Positions 26,187-35,414 of a stretch of 64,000 bases of DNA are shown piece by piece. The stretch comes from Halosimplex litoreum (GTDB lineage Archaea; Halobacteriota; Halobacteria; Halobacteriales; Haloarculaceae): positions 310,001-374,000 of the forward strand of contig NZ_CP065856.1 of the NCBI RefSeq assembly GCF_016065055.1. Reading direction: 5' to 3'. The position numbers and the translations under genes were made by a program. Every line of letters starts with the position of its first letter. The stretch's first letter is position 1. Under the pieces are notes generated by a model that worked only from the letters and a program-made list of their open reading frames with translations, was not told where the DNA came from and made no database searches.

Positions 26187-28085
26187 TTACTCGCTCGCGG
26201 TGGTGAGACTTTCGACCAGGTCGACGGGCGCGACCGTCTCGCCCGAGCGCACTTGATCGTGGAGCACCGGCGTCTGGAACTCGTCCGGCATGTTCCAGTA
26301 GTTCGTCGCGTCGCCGCTGTCGTAGATCCACTGGAAGTGGAAGTACGGATGGGCCTGGTTGTACGACGCCCAGCCCTGCATCCCGACGACGAAGTCACCG
26401 TTCGCGTAGTCCTGTCCCCAGTACGTCGAGCTGTCGAGCATGTTCGCCCGGGCGTCGATGCCGAAGTCCTTGAGCTGGGAGACGATCGTGTTGGCGCCGG
26501 CGACCCAGTCGGAGAAGCCCGAGGGCCCCTTGATCGGGATCGTCAGCGTCTCACCGTCTTTCTGCCACGTGCCGCCGCTCTTCTCGTAGCCGGCGTCGCG
26601 CAGCAACTGGGCGGCCTGGTCGGTCTGTGCGCCCCCGCGGCCGTAGGTGTCGAACTCGTCGACGACGCCGTCGAGCCAGGCGCCCTCGATCTGGCCGTTG
26701 AACTCGCCGGTCAGGCCACTCGGGTACGTACAGGCGATCTTCGAGTTGGTGCCGGCGCCGGAGTTCTTGGCGACGGCCTCGCGGTTGACGACGTGGGCGA
26801 TGGCCTTGCGGACGCGCGCGTCGTCGACTGGCGACTGCTCGAAGTTGAACACGAGACCCATCCCCCAGTGGCGCGGGATGAGGCTGACCTGCACCGAGTC
26901 GGGCAGCTGGCGCAGCTTGTTCGACGGCATGAACAGCGTCGCCGACCCGTCGGTCTCCTCGTTGATGAGGGAGTTCCACCGGCCCTGGTTCTGGGGCTTG
27001 TAGAGGTACTCGGCCTCGGGGTAGTTGGCGTTGCTCGCGTCGGGGTGGTCGTCGTACTTCGTCAGCAGGGTGCGCTGGGTGTCGGCGTCCTCGAACTGGA
27101 AGGGACCACACCCGACCGGCTCGGGCACCGTCGCGTCCGTCAGGTCCGAGAGCGCCTGTGTCCGGGCGTCCTCGGAGCCGGCGGAGTCGAGGGCCTCGAC
27201 GTGTTCGCCGTAGGTGCCGTCGTGGGCGACGAGGTACTTCGGCTGGAGGTACGCCAGCAGGATACCCTCGTTGACGGCCTCGGTCAGCGTGACCTCGACG
27301 GTCGACTCGTCGCTGGCGACGACGCGCTCGGACACGGCCCCCTCGTCGTCGGGGGCGACGAAGTTGCCGAGGCTGCCGCCGTTGTAGATATCGAGTTTGA
27401 TCTGGTTGGCCACGTCCGTCGCGGTGACGGGGTCGCCGTTGTGCCAGGTCTGGTCCTCACGGACCTTCAGTGTCAGGGTCGTCCCATCCAGGGAGTGGTC
27501 GCTGACGACGTAGCCCGAATACTCCTGAGTCGCCAGGTTGTACTTCATGAACCGGTCGAACAGCAGCCGACGCGGTTCGGCGAAGTTCTTGCCGTTCCAG
27601 GGGTTGTACTGGCTGTCCTGCGGGACGGCCCACTGGGCGAACGTGAGTCGGTCGTCGTCGCCGGTCGAGGTCCAGTCGCCCGAGCGGGGCAACCACTCCG
27701 TCGGCCAGTAGAGCTGGGTCTTGTCGCTGTCCTTCGAGGGGACCGACCAGTCGTCGGTCGTCTGGAACGACTGGGCCAGCTTCTCCTGGACCGGCAGGAC
27801 CGGGAGCTGCTGGTTCGTCACGTACGCCAGCTCCTGGATCGTCGCCAGCGACTCGCTGTCCTCCTGAATCGGCGTCGCCGTCGGCGTCGGCGTTCCCGTC
27901 TCCGTATCGGCGGCGCCGTCGCCGCCGTCGCCGGTGCCACCGTCACCTTGCGTCTCGGTTTCCACTGCCGACTGTCCACCACAGCCCGCGAGGCCCGTCG
28001 CGACGCCCGTCGCACCGAGCAGCTGCATCATCCGTCGGCGCGACATGGGCGTCCCGTTCGACCCGTGGTTCTGGTTGTCAGACAT
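26187..28085 (-). CDS. ABC transporter solute-binding protein, SBP family 5, lipoprotein
   Basis: A 632-residue extracellular receptor of the peptide/nickel/oligosaccharide family. The N-terminus carries SRRRMMQLLGATGVATGLAGCGG, a twin-arginine lipoprotein signal, then a Gly/Asp/Thr linker. The family-5 core begins near residue 130, with WAVPQDSQYNPWNGK and LKVREDQTWHNGDPVTATDV. The family includes both peptide and oligosaccharide receptors. The adjoining TrmB and GH13 genes favour an alpha-glucoside, but the ligand is not provable from sequence. The frame extends upstream, yet the signal peptide fixes this start. Confidence 0.92.
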   Translation of the reverse strand: MSDNQNHGSNGTPMSRRRMMQLLGATGVATGLAGCGGQSAVETETQGDGGTGDGGDGAADTETGTPTPTATPIQEDSESLATIQELAYVTNQQLPVLPVQEKLAQSFQTTDDWSVPSKDSDKTQLYWPTEWLPRSGDWTSTGDDDRLTFAQWAVPQDSQYNPWNGKNFAEPRRLLFDRFMKYNLATQEYSGYVVSDHSLDGTTLTLKVREDQTWHNGDPVTATDVANQIKLDIYNGGSLGNFVAPDDEGAVSERVVASDESTVEVTLTEAVNEGILLAYLQPKYLVAHDGTYGEHVEALDSAGSEDARTQALSDLTDATVPEPVGCGPFQFEDADTQRTLLTKYDDHPDASNANYPEAEYLYKPQNQGRWNSLINEETDGSATLFMPSNKLRQLPDSVQVSLIPRHWGMGLVFNFEQSPVDDARVRKAIAHVVNREAVAKNSGAGTNSKIACTYPSGLTGEFNGQIEGAWLDGVVDEFDTYGRGGAQTDQAAQLLRDAGYEKSGGTWQKDGETLTIPIKGPSGFSDWVAGANTIVSQLKDFGIDARANMLDSSTYWGQDYANGDFVVGMQGWASYNQAHPYFHFQWIYDSGDATNYWNMPDEFQTPVLHDQVRSGETVAPVDLVESLTTASE

Positions 28086-28114
28086 CGCTCGTCCAAGACC
28101 ATGATAGTCACCCC

Positions 28115-28121
28115 AATAAAA
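28115..28121 (-). promoter_or_regulatory. TATA-like box of the ABC transporter operon
   Basis: Minus strand TTTTATT lies 30-36 bases before the binding-protein ATG, in an AT-rich pocket of the 260-base divergent intergenic region. Confidence 0.55.
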
Positions 28122-28126
28122 CTTTG

Positions 28127-28145
28127 GTTGAACTTGTTCTTCAAC
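28127..28145. promoter_or_regulatory. Inverted repeat upstream of the transporter TATA box, candidate operator
   Basis: GTTGAA (28127-28132) and TTCAAC (28140-28145) are perfect inverted arms around a 7-base spacer. The site sits immediately upstream of the TATA-like box on the transporter side, where an activator would bind. It does not match the TACT-N7/8-GAGTA site known for Halobacterium TrmB, so the regulator is uncertain. Confidence 0.45.
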
Positions 28146-28345
28146 ATCCTCGTCAGAATTAAGTAGGTCGTTCCAGTCAGTATTTGACGATCGGAGTCCG
28201 CGCCGGACTTCGGGACACCACCTATGAAACGCGAGCGAGCCATCCGAAGCGACGCGCGAATCGCTGGCCCCGAGCGGGACGAGGCCACGGACCATCCCCG
28301 GTTGTCGGTCGCGTCGTCGACACCGGAGACGGGCGGTGACAGGCG

Positions 28346-30154
28346 ATGAGCGGCGTCAGCGACGACGAACGCGCCTGGTGGAAAGAAGCGGTCGTCTACC
28401 AGGTCTACCCGAAGAGTTTCGACGACAGCGACGGCGACGGCGTCGGCGACCTGTCGGGACTGGTCGACCGCGTCGACTACATCGACGAACTGGGCGTCGA
28501 CGCCGTCTGGCTCAACCCCGTCTACGAGTCGCCCCAGGCCGACAACGGCTACGACATCGCCGACTACCGCGCCATCGACGACGCCTACGGCGACATGGCC
28601 GACTGGGAGCGACTGCGCGACGAACTCCACGAACGCGACGTTCGTCTGATCATGGACCTGGTGGTCAACCACACCTCCGACGAACACGAGTGGTTCCAGT
28701 GCTCCCGGCGCGAAGACGAGGAGTACGCCGACTACTACCACTGGGTCGACGGCGACCCGGACGAGCCGCCAAACGACTGGCAGTCCGTGTTCGGCGGGCC
28801 CGCCTGGAGCTACGACGACGAACGCGAGGCGTGGTATCTCCACCTGTTCGACGAGAAGCAGCCGGACCTGAACTGGGCCAATCCCGACGTTCGCGAGGCG
28901 GTCTACGACATGATGAACTGGTGGCTCGGGAAGGGCATCGACGGCTTCCGGATGGACGTCATCAACATGATCTCGAAGGCCGATGGCTACCCGGACGGTG
29001 GCCCCGAGAGCGGCGGCGCGGAACACTTCATGAACGGCCCGCGCGTCCACGAGTACGTCGACGAGATGGTCGACGAGGTGCTGGACGACGAGTCGGTTCT
29101 GGCCGTCGGCGAGACCCCGGGCGTCTCCGTCGACGACGCCCGCGAGTACGTCGGGTCCGAGAGCGACGGGCTCTCGATGCTCTTCCAGTTCGAACACGTC
29201 ACCTTCGACCACGGCGAGCACAAGTTCGACGCCGACGAGCCCGACCTGGTCGAGTTCAAGGATATCCTCGCCAAGTGGCAGGCGGGCCTCGCCGACGACG
29301 GCTGGAACTCGCTGTATCTCAACAACCACGACCAGCCCCGCATGGTCTCGCGGTTCGGGTCCGACGGCGAGTACCGCCGCAAGTCCGCGAAGCTGCTCGG
29401 CACCCTCACCCACACGCTCGGCGGCACACCGTTCGTCTACCAGGGCGAAGAGCTCGGGATGACGAACGCGCCCTTCGAGGGTCGCGAGGCGCTGCGCGAC
29501 GTGGAGGTCCGCAACTACGTCGCGTCCGCGGTCGACGACCCCGAGGGCCACGCCGACGCCTACGAAGACGTGCGCGAGGCCGTCGAGGCGATGAGCCGCG
29601 ACAACGCCCGCACGCCGATGCAGTGGGCCGACGAGGCCCACGCCGGCTTCACCGACGGCGAGCCGTGGATCGACGCCAACCCCAACTACACCGAGGTCAA
29701 CGTCTCCCGCGCCCGCGACGACCCCGACTCGGTGTTACACTACTACCGGGATCTGGTCGCCCTCCGCGACCGCGACCTGCTCGTCTACGGCGACTTCGAG
29801 TTGCTCGCGCCCGACCACCCCGACCTGTTCGCGTACACACGCTCGCTCGCCCGCGAGCGCGGCGACGAGAGCGAGGAGGCGGCGGACGCCGCTGGCTCGC
29901 CCGCCGAGGAGCGCGCTCTAGTCGTCTTGAACTTCGACGACGAACCGACGACCTTCGAGGCGCCCGCCGACGTGACCGTCGACGGCCTCGAACTCGCGCT
30001 CGCCAACGACGACGCGCCCGCACTCCCCGGCCGAACCCTCGAACTCGACCCGTGGGAGGCGCGGGTCTACCTGACGCCCGCGCCCGACCGGTCGACGTCC
30101 GACGCGGCGAGTACCGACCCAGCGACTACCCGACCGACGAGCACCGACCGATGA
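28346..30154 (+). CDS. GH13 alpha-glucosidase (oligo-1,6-glucosidase type), first of a tandem pair
   Basis: A 602-residue intracellular alpha-glucosidase. It starts with WWKEAVVYQVYPKSFDDSDGDGVGDLSG, typical of GH13 oligo-1,6-glucosidases and related alpha-glucosidases. The barrel carries nucleophile D204 (GFRMDVINM), acid/base E256 (VGETPG) and transition-state D329 (NNHDQPR). The C-terminal beta domain is followed by a Ser/Thr tail. There is no signal peptide. It overlaps the second glucosidase gene by ATGA and is divergent from the ABC transporter operon. It probably splits imported alpha-glucosides; linkage preference is not deducible. Confidence 0.92.
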   Translation: MSGVSDDERAWWKEAVVYQVYPKSFDDSDGDGVGDLSGLVDRVDYIDELGVDAVWLNPVYESPQADNGYDIADYRAIDDAYGDMADWERLRDELHERDVRLIMDLVVNHTSDEHEWFQCSRREDEEYADYYHWVDGDPDEPPNDWQSVFGGPAWSYDDEREAWYLHLFDEKQPDLNWANPDVREAVYDMMNWWLGKGIDGFRMDVINMISKADGYPDGGPESGGAEHFMNGPRVHEYVDEMVDEVLDDESVLAVGETPGVSVDDAREYVGSESDGLSMLFQFEHVTFDHGEHKFDADEPDLVEFKDILAKWQAGLADDGWNSLYLNNHDQPRMVSRFGSDGEYRRKSAKLLGTLTHTLGGTPFVYQGEELGMTNAPFEGREALRDVEVRNYVASAVDDPEGHADAYEDVREAVEAMSRDNARTPMQWADEAHAGFTDGEPWIDANPNYTEVNVSRARDDPDSVLHYYRDLVALRDRDLLVYGDFELLAPDHPDLFAYTRSLARERGDESEEAADAAGSPAEERALVVLNFDDEPTTFEAPADVTVDGLELALANDDAPALPGRTLELDPWEARVYLTPAPDRSTSDAASTDPATTRPTSTDR

Positions 30155-31842
30155 CACAGCAACGACAGACCCAGAACAGTCGAATCGACCGCGAGTGGTG
30201 GAAGGAAGCAGTCGTCTATCAGGTCTACCCGCGGAGTTTCAACGACAGCGACGGCGACGGGATCGGCGACATCCCCGGCATCACCGAGCGCGTCGACTAC
30301 CTCGACGACCTCGGCGTCGACGTGGTGTGGCTGTCGCCCGTCTACGACTCGCCGAACCACGACAACGGCTACGACATCCGCGACTACCGCGCCATCAACG
30401 AGGAGTTCGGCGACATGGCCGACTGGGAGCGTCTGCGCGACGAGCTCCACGACCGGGACATGAAGCTCATCATGGACCTGGTGGTCAACCACACCTCCAA
30501 CGAACACGAGTGGTTCCAGCGCTCCCGCCGCGAAGAGGGCGAATACGCCGACTACTACCACTGGGTCGAGGGCGAGCCCGACGAGCCGCCCAACGACTGG
30601 GAGTCGCTGTTCGGCGGGTCGGCGTGGTCCTGGGACGACGAGCGCGAGGCGTGGTACCTCCACGTCTTCAACGAGAACCAGCCCGACCTGAACTGGCGCA
30701 ATCCCGACGTGCGCGAGGCGGTCAAAGGGGTCGTCACCTGGTGGGTCGAGCAGGGCATCGACGGGTTCCGGATGGACGCTATCAGCCACCTCTCGAAGCC
30801 CGAGGGCTACCCCGCGGGCGACCCCGACGAGCCCGGCCCCTCGGGCTCGGAACACTACACCTTCGGCCCGCGGCTCGGCGAGTACCTCGACGAACTCGGA
30901 ACGGTCGTCCCCGACGGGGCGATGTCTGCCGGCGAGATGGGCGGCGCCGACGCCGACGACGCACGGGAGTTCGTCCAGCGGGGCGACTGCCTGGACATGG
31001 TGTTCCACTTCGACCACCTCGACGTGGACCAGGCCGACGACTGGACCGACGACAACTGGGGCGAGTGGAGCCTCCCCGAGTTCGAGGAGCTGATGACCCG
31101 CAACCAGCGCGAAGTCGCCGAGCCGGCGTGGGACGCACTCTTCCTCGGTAACCACGACCACCCGCGGATCGTCTCGCGGTTCGGCGACGAGTCCGAGCGC
31201 CGTCGCTCCGCGACCTGCATCGCCACGTTCCTGCTGACGATGCGGGGCACGCCCTACCTCTACCAGGGCCAGGAACTCGGGATGACGAACGCCGAGTTCG
31301 ACGACCTCTCGGAGATCGACGACGCGATGACGGTCGGCCTCGTCGAGGACATGCTCGAATCCGGCACGGTCGACTCCTTCGACGACGTGCGCGAAGCGGT
31401 CAACTACCGCAGCCGCGACCACGCCCGGACGCCGATGCAGTGGGCCGACGACGAGGCGGCCGGCTTCTCGGAGGGCGACCCGTGGCTCCCCGTCAACGAC
31501 AACTACGACGAGATCAACGCCGCCGAGGCCCGCGCCGACGACGAGTCCGTGTTCCACCACTACCGGCGGCTGATCGACCTCCGCGAGGACGACCCCGTCT
31601 TCGTCTACGGCGACTACGACACCCTCGTCGCCGACGACGAACAGTTCTACGCGTTCACTCGCGAACTCGACGGCGAGCGCCGCCTGGTCGTCTGCAACTG
31701 GTCCGACGAGCCGGCGACGTTCGCGCCGGCCGACTTCACGGCGGACGACACGGAAGTCCTCCTCGCCAACTACGACGACGCCCCGACCGACCCGGTCGGC
31801 GCGACCTTCCGCCCGTTCGAGGCCGTCGTCTACGCGTACTGA
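30151..31842 (+). CDS. GH13 alpha-glucosidase, second of a tandem pair
   Basis: A 563-residue paralogue of the preceding enzyme with the same opening (WWKEAVVYQVYPRSFNDSDGDGIGDIPG). The catalytic residues are intact: D209 (GFRMDAISH), E262 (AGEMGG) and D336 (GNHDHPR). The differences after the nucleophile (AISHL against VINMI) and acid/base (EMGG against ETPG) suggest different linkage or chain-length preference. Its ATG overlaps the upstream stop by four bases, so the two are translationally coupled. The pair looks like an old tandem duplication. Confidence 0.92.
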   Translation: MTQQRQTQNSRIDREWWKEAVVYQVYPRSFNDSDGDGIGDIPGITERVDYLDDLGVDVVWLSPVYDSPNHDNGYDIRDYRAINEEFGDMADWERLRDELHDRDMKLIMDLVVNHTSNEHEWFQRSRREEGEYADYYHWVEGEPDEPPNDWESLFGGSAWSWDDEREAWYLHVFNENQPDLNWRNPDVREAVKGVVTWWVEQGIDGFRMDAISHLSKPEGYPAGDPDEPGPSGSEHYTFGPRLGEYLDELGTVVPDGAMSAGEMGGADADDAREFVQRGDCLDMVFHFDHLDVDQADDWTDDNWGEWSLPEFEELMTRNQREVAEPAWDALFLGNHDHPRIVSRFGDESERRRSATCIATFLLTMRGTPYLYQGQELGMTNAEFDDLSEIDDAMTVGLVEDMLESGTVDSFDDVREAVNYRSRDHARTPMQWADDEAAGFSEGDPWLPVNDNYDEINAAEARADDESVFHHYRRLIDLREDDPVFVYGDYDTLVADDEQFYAFTRELDGERRLVVCNWSDEPATFAPADFTADDTEVLLANYDDAPTDPVGATFRPFEAVVYAY

Positions 31843-31900
31843 GTCCCACGGCCGGGTCCGCTCCGACCTCCGATTCCTCGGCCGTCGTTCGGCTCCGCAG

Positions 31901-32539
31901 TCAGTACCCCGTTCCGAGGTACGTGTGAACCGCCTCGCCAGATTCGAGCACGTCGGCGAGCGCGACGGCGAAGTCCTCCATCGAAACGTAGCTGTCGCCG
32001 TCCTCGTCGGCGACGAGTTCGCCCTCGGCGGTGCGGTACTCGCCGGTGCGCTCGCCGGGCTCGATTATCGCGGCCGGCGCCAGATACGTCCAGTCGATGT
32101 CGTCGGCCTCGGCGAGGTCCTCGTAGGCATCGATCGCCGAGCGAGCCAGCCCCTCCCACTCGTCGGGGAACTCGTCGGTCTCGACCAGCCGGGTGTCCGG
32201 GCCGACCGAGAGGCCGCCCGCACCACCGGTCCAGACGAGGCGGTCGACCGACGCTCGGCGCATCCCCTCGACCACCGCGTCCATCATCTCCACGAGTACC
32301 GCCGGGTCCTCTCCCTCACCCGGCCCGAGCGCGCTGGCGACGGCGTCGTGGCCGGTCGCCAGCCGCGCCACCGCGTCGGGGTCGCTCGCGTCGCCAGCCA
32401 CGGCGACGAACGACGGGTCCTCGACGCCCTCGACCGTTCCGCTGCGGGAGACGCCCGTCACCTCGTGGCCGCGGTCGAGCAGTTCCGTCGCGACGCGCCG
32501 TCCGATCCGGCCGCTGGCTCCGAGCAGCAGTACGTGCAC
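31901..32539 (-). CDS. NAD(P)-binding Rossmann protein (NmrA/atypical SDR-like)
   Basis: The 212 residues from a GTG start MHVLLLGASGRIGRRVATELLDRGHEV, with the dinucleotide-binding GASGRIG loop. Further features are DASDPDAVARLATGHDAVASALG and WTYLAPAAIIEPGERTGEYR, as in atypical short-chain dehydrogenases that bind NAD(P) and act as reductases or sensors. No Tyr-xxx-Lys catalytic pair is obvious. The TATA box about 28 bases before the GTG supports this start over the longer frame. Confidence 0.85.
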   Translation of the reverse strand: MHVLLLGASGRIGRRVATELLDRGHEVTGVSRSGTVEGVEDPSFVAVAGDASDPDAVARLATGHDAVASALGPGEGEDPAVLVEMMDAVVEGMRRASVDRLVWTGGAGGLSVGPDTRLVETDEFPDEWEGLARSAIDAYEDLAEADDIDWTYLAPAAIIEPGERTGEYRTAEGELVADEDGDSYVSMEDFAVALADVLESGEAVHTYLGTGY

Positions 32540-32562
32540 GCTGAGTGATTGGTGCGTGGCAC

Positions 32563-32572
32563 AGATATATCT
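32563..32572 (-). promoter_or_regulatory. TATA-like box for the Rossmann protein gene
   Basis: The palindromic agatatatct lies 24-33 bases upstream of the GTG at 32539, fitting a leaderless transcript. Confidence 0.5.
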
Positions 32573-32682
32573 CAGACGACACGGGTGTGACCGGGTGACA
32601 TCGGTGACACCGCGGGATCGTGTCGGAGTTCCTCCGTTCCACACACAAGGATTAATCCGCTACTCCGGGAATAGCCGACATT

Positions 32683-34107
32683 GTGTGGCCGTCCGAACTC
32701 ACGGCAGTCGCCGGGATCGGTGTCGCACAGTACACCGTACCGCTCGTCGGTATCGAGCTTGGACAGACACAGGTCACGGCGCTCGGCGTCTGCCTGATCC
32801 TCCTGTTGCTGATGGGGTCGGGCTTCTTCTCGTCGTCCGAGATCGCACTGTTCTCCCTGCCCGCCCACCAGATCGACGCGATGGTCGAGAAGGGCGAACG
32901 CGGCGCGCGGGCGGTCAAGTCGCTCAAGGAGGACCCACACCGCCTGCTCGTGACGATCCTCGTCGGGAACAACATGGTCAACATCACCATGTCCTCGGTC
33001 TCGACGACGCTCGTCGGCTTCTACTTCGACCCGGGCACGGCGGTGCTCGTCTCCTCGCTCGGCATCACGTCGATGGTCCTCATCTTCGGCGAGAGCGCAC
33101 CGAAGTCCTACGCGGTCGAGAACACCGAACTGCACGCCCGACGGGTCGCCCGCGGGCTGAAGGTCGTCGAGAAGGTGCTGTGGCCGCTCATCACTCTGTT
33201 CTACTACCTGACGAGCGTCGTCAACAAGGTCACCGGCGGCAGCTCGTCCATCGAGGAGACCTACGTCACTCGCGACGAGATCCGCAACATGATCGAGACC
33301 GGCGAGCGCGAGGGCATCCTGGCCGAGGAGGAGCGTCAGATGCTCCAGCGCACCCTGCGGTTCACCGACGCCACCGCCAAGGAGGTGATGACCCCCCGTC
33401 TCGACGTGGTCGCCATCCCGACGGACGCGACCGTCGAAGCGGCCATCCGGAAGTGCATCCGGTCGGGCCACGCCCGCCTGCCCGCCTACGAGGAGTCGCT
33501 CGACGACGTGGTCGGCGTCTTCGACATCCGCGACCTGGAGGACACCGATTACGACACCTTCGCCGACATCGAGGTGGGCGAGGTGGTCTCCCCGACCCTC
33601 CACGTCCCCGAGTCGAAGGACGTCGACGACCTCCTCTCGGAGATGCGCGAGAACCGGATGCACATGGTCGTCGTCATCGACGAGTTCGGCGCCACCGAGG
33701 GGCTGGTCACGATGGAGGACCTCACCGAGGAGATCGTCGGCGAGATCCTGGCCGGCGACGAGGAGCATCCGATCGAGTTCGTCGACGACGAGACCGTCCT
33801 GGTCGACGGCTCGGTCAACATCGAAGAGGTCAACGAGGCGCTGGACGTCGTCCTCCCCGAGGGCGAGGAGTTCGAGACCATCGCGGGGTTCATCTTCAAC
33901 CGCGCCGGCCGCCTCGTCGAGGAGGGCGAGACGTTCGACTACGAGAACGTGACCCTGCGGGCCGAACGGGTGGAGGACACCCGCATCCAGAAGGCCCGGG
34001 TGACCGTCGACCGCGATATCGTCGACCCGGCCGACGGGGAGTCGACGGCAGACGGGGCGTCGACGGCGGACGGTGCGCCGCCGACCGACGAGGACGGGAC
34101 CGACTGA
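32683..34107 (+). CDS. CNNM/CorC-type membrane protein with CBS pair
   Basis: A 474-residue protein of the HlyC/CorC (CNNM, DUF21) family, implicated in magnesium or cobalt efflux. The DUF21 membrane domain (about 25-190) has GSGFFSSSEIALFSLP and LVGNNMVN. A CBS pair (about 215-340) holds VMTPRLDVVAIPTDATVEAAIR and HMVVVIDEFGATEGLVTMEDLTEEIVGEI. The C-terminal CorC domain (about 355-445) follows, then a low-complexity acidic tail. It starts at GTG. It is monocistronic and is the last gene before the AT-rich island. Confidence 0.9.
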   Translation: MWPSELTAVAGIGVAQYTVPLVGIELGQTQVTALGVCLILLLLMGSGFFSSSEIALFSLPAHQIDAMVEKGERGARAVKSLKEDPHRLLVTILVGNNMVNITMSSVSTTLVGFYFDPGTAVLVSSLGITSMVLIFGESAPKSYAVENTELHARRVARGLKVVEKVLWPLITLFYYLTSVVNKVTGGSSSIEETYVTRDEIRNMIETGEREGILAEEERQMLQRTLRFTDATAKEVMTPRLDVVAIPTDATVEAAIRKCIRSGHARLPAYEESLDDVVGVFDIRDLEDTDYDTFADIEVGEVVSPTLHVPESKDVDDLLSEMRENRMHMVVVIDEFGATEGLVTMEDLTEEIVGEILAGDEEHPIEFVDDETVLVDGSVNIEEVNEALDVVLPEGEEFETIAGFIFNRAGRLVEEGETFDYENVTLRAERVEDTRIQKARVTVDRDIVDPADGESTADGASTADGAPPTDEDGTD

Positions 34108-34307
34108 GCGGGCACGCCTCGACGACCGGCGCCGGTCGCGTCGCTTCGGCACCCTCGTCGAAACTGCGATCACATTTTTCGAACGGTTAAAAGGCTACAA
34201 ACGAGTCTCGCAATAGCTGGATTTTCATCACCCAATCTCGCCCTGAAACAAGGACGACTAAGCGAAACGAATCCTAAACCTCAGCTACCCGGTAATTAAA
34301 TGAAGAA

Positions 34308-35308
34308 CGCTCATACGTAGCACATTGTTGATTTCACAGCGTCACTTGGACAGCGTGTTTGAGAGCAGCTCGGCCGGGTTTCCGAAACAGCTCTCGACGT
34401 AGTTGAAACGCTCTGAGATACTGTGTTAGCTTGTCTTTGGAGATACCTCGGTGAGACGAGAGCCACCGTCGCACCTGCGACGCGTGGCTCTCGCAGGTGT
34501 TGACGTGGACCTCGTCGTCGGCGTATTCGCCGTCGCCGTGGACGACGTACTCGCGGTCAAATGCGTCGTCGTCTTCGAGCGGCTCGTACGCCCGAAAGCC
34601 ATCGGTATAGACAGTGATCGACTCCTGTTGGCGGTCGGCCAGCAGGAGTCGAATCGTCGATTCGTCTGCGGCTTTCGCCGGAATGACGTACCGCTGTCCG
34701 GTGGCGCGATCGGCGATGATGAAGATGGGGGGCTCGTCGCCATCGTATGAACCACGCCCGCGCGTGGACAGGCCGCGCGAGCGCGACTCTCGGTCGCGCT
34801 CGCGGCCTTTCTTCCCGGCGTTGGCGCACACTTCGTCGATTTCGACGGGTCCGACAAGATCGAGGGAAGGCGCATCGAGCGCTCTGGCGAAGCGCTCGAT
34901 GCGCCGGTGCATCGTCTTGTGTGTCACCTCGATTTCGCACTGTAGCTGGCGGAGACTCGTGTTAAACCGGAGGAACGCGTAAATTGAGAACAACCACCGA
35001 CGGAGCGCAATCTTCGAATGTGCGAAGATTGTGCCGGTCTTGTCGTTGAACGTGCGGTCGCAATTCTTACACAGATACCGCTGAAACTCTCTGTAGCTGC
35101 CGTTTCTGACCGTCCAGTCAGAACGGCAGCGAGGACAGGTAACACCGTCACGCCAGCGAACCTGCGCTAACAGGTCCGCTGCGACCGATTCCGACCCAAA
35201 CACATCCAGCGGAATCATTCGTGTCGGGCACCGCTAGCGCGGTGCCCTTGTCCTCTTCGACTCCACAGCTACCGCTCAGCAGCGTCAACAATCTCCTACG
35301 CAAGAGCG
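34308..35308 (-). mobile_element. IS1595-family element (ISH4-like)
   Basis: An insertion sequence of about 1.0 kb with one transposase gene. Imperfect terminal inverted repeats lie at about 34309-34331 and 35285-35307 and match at 19 of 23 positions; shared parts are gctc, cgtag and attgttga. The size agrees with ISH4-type elements of about 1.0 kb. The bases just outside these ends (atgaagaa and aatttatt) are not a direct repeat, so either the exact ends differ by a few bases or a target duplication has been lost. Confidence 0.8.
34334..35218 (-). CDS. IS1595-family transposase
   Basis: A 294-residue DDE-type transposase. The N-terminal zinc ribbon (CPRC near residue 29 and CKNC near 50) binds DNA. 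HKTMHRRIERFARAL is a helix-turn-helix. The catalytic core contains GPVEIDEVCANAGKKGRERDRESRSRG (first Asp/Glu), VYTDGFRAY (second Asp) and HVNTCESHASQVRRWLSSHRGISKDKL (the asparagine/His region of the family). It appears intact and could be active. Confidence 0.9.
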   Translation of the reverse strand: MIPLDVFGSESVAADLLAQVRWRDGVTCPRCRSDWTVRNGSYREFQRYLCKNCDRTFNDKTGTIFAHSKIALRRWLFSIYAFLRFNTSLRQLQCEIEVTHKTMHRRIERFARALDAPSLDLVGPVEIDEVCANAGKKGRERDRESRSRGLSTRGRGSYDGDEPPIFIIADRATGQRYVIPAKAADESTIRLLLADRQQESITVYTDGFRAYEPLEDDDAFDREYVVHGDGEYADDEVHVNTCESHASQVRRWLSSHRGISKDKLTQYLRAFQLRRELFRKPGRAALKHAVQVTL

Positions 35309-35414
35309 AATTTATTTACACCTTCGGAAAGGTATTTTACGCATCAGAATCCCGTCCTCGGAAATCAATAGTATCTCTGTTGCCTGTATTGAGCGTTCCA
35401 GCACTCGTAAGCTC

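Noticed and set aside
34108..34307. Promoter or small RNA left of the IS element
   Set aside because: The stretch is AT-rich with a near-palindrome around ttttcgaacggttaaaa, but no gene, terminator or repeat can be supported.
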